5,085 nucleotides of DNA from an uncultured Fidelibacterota bacterium (lineage in GTDB: Bacteria > Fidelibacterota > Fidelibacteria > Fidelibacterales > Fidelibacteraceae). Each line of letters opens with the position of its first letter. The stretch's first letter is position 1. The position numbers were made by a program, and so were the translations under genes. The stretch spans positions 1-5,085 of the forward strand of contig CALMFL010000253.1 in the NCBI GenBank assembly GCA_937862595.1, in the 5' to 3' direction. Positions 1 to 5,085 of the stretch are shown here, piece after piece. The notes under the pieces are model-generated. The model saw only the letters and a program-made list of their open reading frames with translations, made no database searches and was not told the DNA's origin.

Positions 1-66
1 CATCTGCGGGATGAAACGACCGGCGCCCTGCTTCAGTGCCATTATGAAAAGCTGTTTAGGGATTGA
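1..66 (+). CDS. Possible 3' end of a convergent gene, product unknown
   Basis: From the first base of the window, frame 1 is open for 21 codons and ends with TGA at 64-66. The visible tail includes DETTGALLQCHYEKLF and has ordinary codon use and a plausible helical composition. It would end 22 nt from the stop codon of the minus-strand operon, a normal convergent arrangement. The piece DETTG...YEKLF faintly resembles the DxLTGxxNRxxFxxxL start of GGDEF domains, but the protein stops straight after it, so no function is assigned. The antisense frame of the same codons is also open, with an ATG at 42-40 on the minus strand, and could instead be the start of a fifth operon gene. No Shine-Dalgarno sequence precedes that ATG, so I prefer the plus-strand reading, without much certainty. 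Confidence 0.4.
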   Translation, partial: HLRDETTGALLQCHYEKLFRD

Positions 67-88
67 TCCCCGCCGCTAAAAATACCTT

Positions 89-1321
89 TTACCAACGATA
101 AGAAAGACCCAGCGATCCTCCGATGCGGTTCAGAAGAAATTCATCCCGTGTCCAGGACAGCGAGGAAACGGCAACGATATGCTCGCTCAGGCAGACGGAT
201 CCCCCCAGCGCAAACGATACGCTCTGATTCCATTCCTGATTGAATACGTTGAAATCGGTTCCGAGAACGTTCATGAATTGCAGGTAGTTATCCGCGTTTT
301 CAAAGAGATACCGCACGGTGAACTGATTCTGCCAGCTCAGGGTTTCATTGATGATCAGGCTGATCTTGTCCCGGACATACCAGTTCCCGGGATATGAGGC
401 CCAGGCGATGGACGGGATATGGACAAGCAGAGAATCAAAATGCATCAGCCGGTACCCGATCGCGGGTTCATGGCGCGTGCCCACGGCCTGAAAGATCTCG
501 AAGGTCAGGTCGGCGCGGGGCAGGAAAGCGCCGCTTATCCCTGCCTGGATGCGGCCGTTCATGTAGGCTTTTTTCCATAATTTATAATAGGTGTCCAGAA
601 CCAGTCCGACGTCGCTCGTATCGTTCCGGTCATAGCGGTTGAATTCCAGGGTCGCCAGCAGAGCCGTGAAATCATGGCTGACATAGGCCTGCTGCTGCTG
701 CCAGTCGGGCCGGTCCTGATCCACGATCAGATATTCATAGGAAACTCCCGCAGTCCAGGGCGTCTTGCTGACAGGACCGTTGATCAGACGCAGCAGCGCC
801 TCAACCTCATCGGGACCGGCGCCGTAATGCAGGGCTTCATCCAGAAAGGTCCGGGCGGCCGCCTCGTTCCTTCCGGAGACCGCAACCCGGGCGGACAGGA
901 GATAGGCCGCCGGATTTTCCATATCGCGCTGGATCCACAGCGTTAAGATGTTTCGCGCCCGTTCCAGGTTACGGTCCCAGAAATAAACCGTCGCCAGGGC
1001 TTCGTAGGCATCGAGATAAGCGGGGACCTTGTCAATGATCTGAAGCAGGTCCTTTTCCGCAAGATCATACTGTCCCATTCTGGCATAGAGGCGGCCGCGG
1101 AACAGCAGGGCATCCGCATCGCCGGGGTACTGGTCCAGGATTTGCCGGTAAACCTCAAACGCTTCCGGGTCATTGCCGGAACGGTAAAGGCTTTTTCCCT
1201 GCTCGTGGAGCACTTCGTAGTCCCCCGCCGGGGATAATCCCGGGATCAGCGCACAGACGATCACCCATGCAAATTTTATCAGCGTATGTCTCAACCCGTA
1301 CACGATCTTTTTTTTCATCAT
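89..1321 (-). CDS. TPR protein with YaiO-type outer-membrane beta-barrel, candidate polysaccharide export protein
   Basis: Likely periplasmic adaptor plus outer-membrane pore of 410 residues. Residues 1-32 form a Sec signal peptide: MMKKK basic start, hydrophobic core around 14-29, and an SPA cleavage site before G33. About four TPR units follow at 35-68, 69-102, 103-136 and 137-170, with the usual G/A-Y-A pattern and PxDADA-type boundaries. Residues 189-410 are rich in alternating aromatic/polar segments and end in SYRW, the terminal aromatic expected of a BAM-inserted barrel. Segments such as GYRLMHFD and YPGNWYVRDK recall the YaiO family. TPRs ahead of a barrel recall PgaA and BcsC, but this barrel of about 220 residues is smaller than their 16-stranded pores. 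The ATG directly follows the glycosyltransferase stop in the same frame; the second ATG could also start. Role in polymer export is inferred from its neighbour. Confidence 0.85.
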   Translation of the reverse strand: MMKKKIVYGLRHTLIKFAWVIVCALIPGLSPAGDYEVLHEQGKSLYRSGNDPEAFEVYRQILDQYPGDADALLFRGRLYARMGQYDLAEKDLLQIIDKVPAYLDAYEALATVYFWDRNLERARNILTLWIQRDMENPAAYLLSARVAVSGRNEAAARTFLDEALHYGAGPDEVEALLRLINGPVSKTPWTAGVSYEYLIVDQDRPDWQQQQAYVSHDFTALLATLEFNRYDRNDTSDVGLVLDTYYKLWKKAYMNGRIQAGISGAFLPRADLTFEIFQAVGTRHEPAIGYRLMHFDSLLVHIPSIAWASYPGNWYVRDKISLIINETLSWQNQFTVRYLFENADNYLQFMNVLGTDFNVFNQEWNQSVSFALGGSVCLSEHIVAVSSLSWTRDEFLLNRIGGSLGLSYRW

Positions 1322-1348
1322 TCAATACCAGTTTTGCTTTTTTTTCAT
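1307..1348 (-). repeat. Two copies of a 12-nt repeat containing an A8 tract
   Basis: On the coding strand ATGAAAAAAAAG occurs exactly at 1348-1337 and again at 1318-1307, 30 nt apart. The first copy encodes Met-Lys-Lys-Lys at residues 452-455 of the glycosyltransferase. The second encodes residues 2-5 of the TPR/barrel protein. Both are in the same frame, flanking the TGA-ATG junction. Lysine-rich ends are common in membrane and exported proteins, so this may be coincidence, but A8 runs are also slippage-prone. Confidence 0.7.
1314..1328 (-). repeat. 15-nt junction repeat, copy at the glycosyltransferase/TPR-barrel boundary
   Basis: The plus-strand sequence TTCATCATTCAATAC is identical to that at 2694-2708. 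On the coding strand it reads GTATTGAATGATGAA: the last Tyr codon and TGA of the upstream gene, then ATG ATG of the next. Only a weak GGT precedes it as a possible Shine-Dalgarno element, which suggests reinitiation by terminating ribosomes. Confidence 0.75.
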
Positions 1349-2701
1349 AAAGGACCAGGTCCCCTTGATCCGCCACCAGCTGTTCAGCTGACGGTACCCG
1401 ATATTCTCAATGAGCGCCACGAGCATCAGGCGGAGCAGGTGGCTGAATTTCGGGTAACGGTGAAAGCTGAGTTCCTCCAGGACCAGGGAAAAAACGGAAA
1501 GGCACATTCCCAGGACGACCGCCACCAGAAGGAAGGCGATCACATAGGTTGTGCTGGCATAGCCGATCAGGATCAGGAAGAAGAAAATGAGGTATCCGGC
1601 GATCTCGATCAGAGGACCGAGCATTTCATAAATAAAGTAGAACGGCATGGCAAGCAGCCCGACGGCTTTATATTTCGGGCGGAACAGCATGCCGATATTC
1701 CGCAGGATGGAATCCAGCAGACCGCGCTGCCAGCGGTCCCGCTGCCGTCCGAGTTTTTTCAGGGTCGTCGGACCTTCCGTCCAGGCGACCGGATCGGGGA
1801 TATAGCGTATTTTGTAGGGGATCTTATTGTCCCCGCAGTACTTATGAAGCCGTACGATCAGTTCCATGTCTTCCCCGATCGTTTTATGCTGATATCCCCC
1901 TGCCGCCACGACAAGGGAATGACGGAAGAGTCCGAACGCTCCGGAAACGATCAGGGAGGCGTTCAGGACATCCCAGGCAAGGCGTCCGCCGTAAAATGCG
2001 CGGAGGTATTCCATCACCTGGAACTGCGCCAAAAGGTTGCGCGGAAGGTCCACCCGGGTAATGTGGCCGTTCTCAAAGGTGCACCCGTTCGCCATCCGGA
2101 TGATCCCGCCGCTGACGATGGTCCGCGTATCTTCGATAAACGGCATCACGACCCGGGCAATGGAATCCTGCTCCAGCATGGAATCGTTGTCGATGGCGCA
2201 GAACAGCGGCGTCTGGCAATAATTGATGCCCACGTTCAGGGCGTCGGCTTTTTTTCCGTTCTCCTTGTCGATCAGCCACAGATCGGGATAAAGATTGCTC
2301 CGGTAGATCTCTCTGACGGGGCGGGTCTCGATAAACGAGACCTGAGGCAGGAAAGCGGGCACCATCTCAAAGGTCGCAAGCATTTTTTCGAGCGTATCGT
2401 CCGTACTCCCGTCGTTGATGAACAGGATGCGCATGTCGGGATACTGGATCTTCAGCTGGCTCTGGACCGAAGCAACGCAGTTCTCGGATTCGTTGAACGC
2501 CGGCGTCAGCAGGGTTACCGGCGGGGCGCTGTTCATCAGCAGTTTATCGTCGGGTTTCATCAGGTCCAGCCGCAGCATGTATTTTTTCAGACCGCGGTAC
2601 GCGATGATATTCAGGGCAAAATACCAGATGTTCAGCGTGATGAAATAAATAAACACCACGTAATTGAAATAGGTAATGATCTGTAAAATGAGCTTCATCA
2701 T
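1322..2701 (-). CDS. Processive family 2 glycosyltransferase (PgaC/NodC/BcsA-like polysaccharide synthase)
   Basis: Inner-membrane synthase of 459 residues that should transfer sugar from a nucleotide-sugar donor to a growing chain on the cytoplasmic face. An N-terminal membrane segment lies at about 8-33, followed by a basic stretch (YRGLKKYMLR) that places the catalytic domain inside. Motifs in order: PAFNE at 67-71, NDGSTDD at 96-102 (donor-binding D97), GKKADALN at 149-156, DND at 171-173 (DxD metal site), GED at 276-278 (D278 as likely catalytic base) and QRDRW at 320-324, the QxxRW signature of processive synthases. Membrane segments follow at about 346-380 and 384-408, and a further hydrophobic or interfacial segment at 422-440. 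No PilZ domain is present. The ATG directly follows the HEAT gene's TGA. The sugar cannot be read from the sequence; GlcNAc or glucose polymers are possible. E. coli YaiP is a comparable partner of YaiO. Confidence 0.93.
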   Translation of the reverse strand: MMKLILQIITYFNYVVFIYFITLNIWYFALNIIAYRGLKKYMLRLDLMKPDDKLLMNSAPPVTLLTPAFNESENCVASVQSQLKIQYPDMRILFINDGSTDDTLEKMLATFEMVPAFLPQVSFIETRPVREIYRSNLYPDLWLIDKENGKKADALNVGINYCQTPLFCAIDNDSMLEQDSIARVVMPFIEDTRTIVSGGIIRMANGCTFENGHITRVDLPRNLLAQFQVMEYLRAFYGGRLAWDVLNASLIVSGAFGLFRHSLVVAAGGYQHKTIGEDMELIVRLHKYCGDNKIPYKIRYIPDPVAWTEGPTTLKKLGRQRDRWQRGLLDSILRNIGMLFRPKYKAVGLLAMPFYFIYEMLGPLIEIAGYLIFFFLILIGYASTTYVIAFLLVAVVLGMCLSVFSLVLEELSFHRYPKFSHLLRLMLVALIENIGYRQLNSWWRIKGTWSFMKKKQNWY

Positions 2702-2708
2702 TCAATAC
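2694..2708 (-). repeat. 15-nt junction repeat, copy at the HEAT/glycosyltransferase boundary
   Basis: This is the second exact copy of TTCATCATTCAATAC (see 1314-1328). On the coding strand it spans the final Tyr codon and TGA of the HEAT gene and the ATG ATG start of the glycosyltransferase. A weak GGTG lies 6 nt before the first ATG. Upstream and downstream genes are in the same frame, separated by the single TGA. Confidence 0.75.
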
Positions 2709-3772
2709 ACCATGCGTTTGTAAATATCGGCCCAGCGGAAGGTATCGATCTCGTTCAGTGAAATATAGGGTAGTGCGCTGACCTCCTGCAATTTCCGGGC
2801 GGCACTGACCGGGATCATCACATGCTCATCATTGAAAAATGCCGCAATTTCTTTCCGGGTGATCTTGTCTGCAACGGAAATATAGGCGCGCACCGCCGCC
2901 TGACGCACCGCGGGATTCCGGTCCGACAGCAGGGGGAGAACCCTCTCCTTCTGGCTCGCATCCCCCACATTTTCAATAAAACGGAGACAGGCGGCAATCA
3001 CCCCGGGGTGACTGCTTTTGCTCAGAACCTCTTCGGACAGTTCCAGCAGGTCGGCAAGATGGAGGCTGCTGATCGTTTCGAGGGCAATGATCTGCTGGAA
3101 GGGACTGTCATAGCGCTCCCGGATGATCTGCCGCAGCAGGGGCACGATATCTTCCCCCATGTCAACCAGGATGTTTTTAATATACATCGGACTTACATAA
3201 TTGAACATGAAGATCATGTGCACCAGCTGTTCTTTTATCCGGATATTATCGATCGTCCTCATTTCACGTATCGTGATAAGGCTCATTTCAACGTTCCGCG
3301 GGTCAAAGGTATAATTGGCTATCTGCTCCTCGGGGCGGAACAGGCCGATCATGTGCAGGGCGTGCATGATCTTTTTCCGCCTGCGGCACCTGAGGTCGCG
3401 GTAAACGTTCTTCAGGGACAATTTGCCGAGCGTGATCAGACGGTCCCGCTCTTTTCCTTTCAGCAGATCGATATACTGTTCAAGGTAGAGCAAATAGGTC
3501 ATCGAATATTTTTTTCTGAGATGTCTGAATCCGTCCAGGATGTGGATGCTTTCGTCCGCAACACCCAAAATGACAGGATCCCAATGCGCATGGAGCACGC
3601 GATCGCGCCCTTCCTTAATGTTATTGTAAACCCGGAGATAAACCGTCACAAAGAACAGAATGACCGTCACGGCAAAAAAGAACAGGATCATCGCAAGCAG
3701 AAGGGTCAGGACAACTTTATCATTGCTGTCATGCATAAAACGGCTGATAAAGGTGTTCAGGATATCGGTCAT
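2702..3772 (-). CDS. Membrane-anchored HEAT-repeat protein, function unknown
   Basis: A 356-residue protein with one strong membrane segment at about 20-46. The basic flank after it (YLRVYNNIKEGRDR) predicts an outside N-terminus and a cytoplasmic body. The rest is all-helical. The clearest HEAT units are at about 244-272 (SHPGVIAACLRFIENVGD) and 276-310 (LPLLSDRNPAVRQAAVRAY), with the typical D-x-x-P-x-V-R-x-x-A pattern. Weaker helical pairs run from about 110 to 240, including a very basic RCRRRKK at 128-134. No catalytic motif is seen. The ATG overlaps the response regulator's TGA by 4 nt and its own stop abuts the glycosyltransferase start, so it is made together with both. Inference: a scaffold joining the synthase and the regulator at the inner membrane. 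HEAT and PBS-lyase-like repeats also occur in unrelated adaptors, so the partner is not proven. Confidence 0.85.
   Translation of the reverse strand: MTDILNTFISRFMHDSNDKVVLTLLLAMILFFFAVTVILFFVTVYLRVYNNIKEGRDRVLHAHWDPVILGVADESIHILDGFRHLRKKYSMTYLLYLEQYIDLLKGKERDRLITLGKLSLKNVYRDLRCRRRKKIMHALHMIGLFRPEEQIANYTFDPRNVEMSLITIREMRTIDNIRIKEQLVHMIFMFNYVSPMYIKNILVDMGEDIVPLLRQIIRERYDSPFQQIIALETISSLHLADLLELSEEVLSKSSHPGVIAACLRFIENVGDASQKERVLPLLSDRNPAVRQAAVRAYISVADKITRKEIAAFFNDEHVMIPVSAARKLQEVSALPYISLNEIDTFRWADIYKRMVY
3769..3772 (-). other. ATGA stop/start overlap between regulator and HEAT genes
   Basis: The regulator ends ACG CCA TGA and the HEAT gene's ATG shares the ATGA. Only a weak GAG lies upstream, so translation of the HEAT gene is probably coupled to that of the regulator. 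The coupling is inferred from the overlap. Confidence 0.8.
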
Positions 3773-5040
3773 GGCGTCAGCTCGGAGAGTCGTTTGACGC
3801 GCGCCGACAATTCCACCAGGGAAAGGGGTTTCATCAGATAGTCCTCCGCTCCCGCCTCGAAGGCTTCCGCGATCTCTTCCTCGTGCCCGAAGCGGCTTAA
3901 GATCATGAGGGGGACCGCGGCGAGTTCGGGGATGCGGTGGAGCGCGCGGACCATTTCGATCCCGCCCTCGGGCACCAGGGTGTCAACCAGGATGACGGCA
4001 ATATCGTGCTTGTCCTTAAGGGCTGCGATCTCCTGAGTGTTCCTGACGACCCTTGGGAAAAATCCGTCTTTTGTCAGCCGGTGCGTGATAATGTTGCATG
4101 AAACGGGATCCGGGTCGGCCAGAACCACCTTCCGTTTCAGGGGCGAGGTCTCGCCGTAGAACTGGATCGGCCTGGCGTCGGGTTGTTTGGAAATAACGAT
4201 CAGCTGTCCAGATAGCTTTTTGACCTGTTCCTCGAGCGTCTCTTCCGCGTTGATGGTTGAGATCACGGCGCGCAGACCGGGTGTGATCGAAAGCCGGGTA
4301 ATATCCTTGACAAGCTCAAGATACCGGACCCTGATATTTTCCAGTCCTCCGATCACTTCCCGCTCCGATTTGTTCATGATCGCAAATACGATGGACTTTT
4401 GCGTCCAGGACGCGGCCTGCAGTTTTTCCGAACACATTTGCTTCATCAGGCCGGTAAGCGTTTTGATCAGCCTGTCCCCCGCTTCAAGCCCGAAGTCGCG
4501 GATCACAAAATCGATCCCGACCGGTGCGATCAGCCCCAGGATGCCGCTGCCGCTCTGTGTCTGCAGCATTTTCTGATCCAGGGTAAAATCCTGCTCCAGT
4601 TCCAGACGCGTCCCGAAGCCGGTGACCGTGTCCATCCCTTTATTTTCGATATCGCGGAGATGACGTTCGAGCCGTTCCCTGACCGTCGCCGTAAATTTCA
4701 CCTTGTCGTAGGGTATTTCGAAATAGGCGTCGGCGCCGTAGGAATAAAAATCGAGCTTGACTTTTTCAGACGGAAGAGTGCTCACAATGATGATCGGGGG
4801 CGTATAGCGCTGTTTTTTTTGCCTCAGGGAGGTAATGAACATGCGTCCGCTTCCGTCTGCAAAGAAGGGGTTGGCAATGACCATGTCAAATTCATGTTTT
4901 TCAAAGAGGATCAGGGCTTCCTTCACGGTGGTGGCGACATGATAGTGATCGAAAAATGATCTGACATCATGATAAATTTCCTCACCATGGTGCCGGTGCT
5001 GTTCGACGATCAGCAGTGTTGTCTCAGGTTTGCCCTTCAT
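3769..5040 (-). CDS. Response regulator: degenerate receiver, degenerate GGDEF domain, intact receiver
   Basis: A 423-residue cytoplasmic signalling protein with no DNA-binding domain. Residues 7-127 have the receiver fold, but the phospho-acceptor position is Asn57 (FDMVIANPFF), only Glu13 of the acidic pair remains, and the usual Lys before Pro110 is Ile109. Residues 137-295 follow a GGDEF domain from end to end: DTVTGFGTRLELE at the start, IDFVIRDFGLEAGD matching the DxDxFKxINDxxGHxxGD segment, and a closing SKQPDARPIQFY. However, the GGDEF motif is TQKSI (213-217) and the RxxD I-site is SEKL (204-207). Diguanylate cyclase activity and I-site c-di-GMP binding are therefore unlikely. Residues 303-421 are a canonical receiver: D309 and D311, phospho-acceptor D353, S382 and K404-P405. 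The chosen ATG has an AGGAA 7 nt upstream. Output is inferred to be protein contact, probably with the HEAT protein or synthase encoded next. Confidence 0.9.
   Translation of the reverse strand: MKGKPETTLLIVEQHRHHGEEIYHDVRSFFDHYHVATTVKEALILFEKHEFDMVIANPFFADGSGRMFITSLRQKKQRYTPPIIIVSTLPSEKVKLDFYSYGADAYFEIPYDKVKFTATVRERLERHLRDIENKGMDTVTGFGTRLELEQDFTLDQKMLQTQSGSGILGLIAPVGIDFVIRDFGLEAGDRLIKTLTGLMKQMCSEKLQAASWTQKSIVFAIMNKSEREVIGGLENIRVRYLELVKDITRLSITPGLRAVISTINAEETLEEQVKKLSGQLIVISKQPDARPIQFYGETSPLKRKVVLADPDPVSCNIITHRLTKDGFFPRVVRNTQEIAALKDKHDIAVILVDTLVPEGGIEMVRALHRIPELAAVPLMILSRFGHEEEIAEAFEAGAEDYLMKPLSLVELSARVKRLSELTP
4156..4632 (-). other. Degenerate GGDEF-like domain within the response regulator
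   Basis: This covers residues 137-295 of the regulator. The framework of the GGDEF fold is kept, but the signature is T-Q-K-S-I at 4404-4390 and the I-site Arg and Asp are absent. It lies between two receivers, whereas PleD has both receivers before its active GGDEF domain. Confidence 0.75.
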
Positions 5041-5084
5041 AAATACATTCCTGCCGTAATGGTTTTGAATACTTCTTCCGATAT
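5037..5084 (-). CDS. 3' end of an upstream operon gene, product unknown
   Basis: On the minus strand a frame open to the window edge encodes ISEEVFKTITAGMYL and stops with TGA at 5039-5037, overlapping the regulator's ATG by 4 nt (ATGA). The same overlap occurs at the next junction, and the peptide looks like a genuine helical C-terminus. Fifteen codons are too few to assign a family. The regulator's own frame is also open to the edge here (NIGRSIQNHYGRNVF), but it contains no start codon in the window and the ATG at 5040 has a good ribosome binding site. If right, the operon promoter is outside the window. Confidence 0.55.
   Translation of the reverse strand: MSEEVFKTITAGMYL
5048..5052 (-). 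promoter_or_regulatory. Ribosome binding site of the response regulator
   Basis: The coding strand reads AGGAA at 5052-5048, 7 nt before the ATG at 5040-5038. This is the only strong Shine-Dalgarno element at a gene start in the window, and it supports the chosen start. It lies inside the putative end of the upstream gene. Confidence 0.7.
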
Positions 5085-5085
5085 T

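Noticed and set aside
67..88. Transcription terminator between the convergent stops
   Set aside because: The 22-nt gap has short A and T runs but no stem of useful length next to them.
1286..2686. Long plus-strand open frame of 466 codons antisense to the glycosyltransferase
   Set aside because: It lies opposite a gene with full catalytic motifs, its product is rich in His, Gln, Asp and Gly with no recognisable domain, and such long antisense frames arise from the codon bias of the real gene.
2822..3841. Long plus-strand open frame of 339 codons antisense to the HEAT gene
   Set aside because: The product is low-complexity and charged (many His, Gln and Lys) with no domain, while the minus-strand frame gives a clear membrane segment and HEAT repeats.
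4156..4632. Active diguanylate cyclase
   Set aside because: The GGDEF signature is replaced by TQKSI and the I-site is missing, so only the fold is supported, not the activity.
4399..4959. Plus-strand open frame opposite the regulator
   Set aside because: The minus-strand frame encodes two receiver folds and a GGDEF-like domain; the plus-strand product shows no family features or plausible ribosome binding site.
5041..5085. Promoter directly upstream of the regulator
   Set aside because: No convincing -35/-10 pair is visible in 45 nt, and the stretch is better read as the end of an overlapping upstream gene.

Overview
The window is almost completely filled by a tightly packed operon on the minus strand, read from right to left. 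The encoded proteins are: (1) a 423-residue multidomain response regulator, (2) a 356-residue membrane-anchored HEAT-repeat protein, (3) a 459-residue processive family 2 glycosyltransferase, and (4) a 410-residue secreted TPR protein with a C-terminal outer-membrane beta-barrel of the YaiO type. The genes overlap by 4 nt (ATGA) or abut with no spacing (TGA followed directly by ATG), so they are very probably co-transcribed and translationally coupled.

Both ends carry fragments. At the right edge, a minus-strand reading frame ends in a TGA that overlaps the response regulator's ATG, so the operon probably starts further upstream, outside the window. At the left edge, a plus-strand frame ends at position 66. 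It may be the tail of a convergent gene that meets the operon across a 22-nt gap.

The organism must be Gram-negative, because the last gene encodes a signal peptide, periplasmic TPRs and a barrel ending in an aromatic residue. Base composition is moderate, near 50% GC. Nothing here fixes the taxon. The mix of receiver domains, HEAT repeats and a YaiO-type barrel would suit a Desulfobacterota-like or other environmental diderm, but that is a weak guess.

Working model (inference): the glycosyltransferase polymerises a polysaccharide at the inner membrane. The TPR/barrel protein takes it across the periplasm and outer membrane, as PgaA does for poly-GlcNAc. The HEAT protein is a cytoplasm-facing scaffold beside the synthase, and the response regulator controls the assembly by protein contact, since it has no DNA-binding domain. 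The regulator is unusual: a receiver lacking its phospho-acceptor, a GGDEF-fold domain that has lost its active site and I-site, and an intact C-terminal receiver. E. coli yaiP-yaiO also pairs a family 2 glycosyltransferase with a YaiO barrel. The HEAT and regulator partners make this look like a distinct, regulated exopolysaccharide export system. No RNA genes, insertion sequences, CRISPR arrays or clear terminators are visible, and no gene-free stretch exceeds 50 bases.
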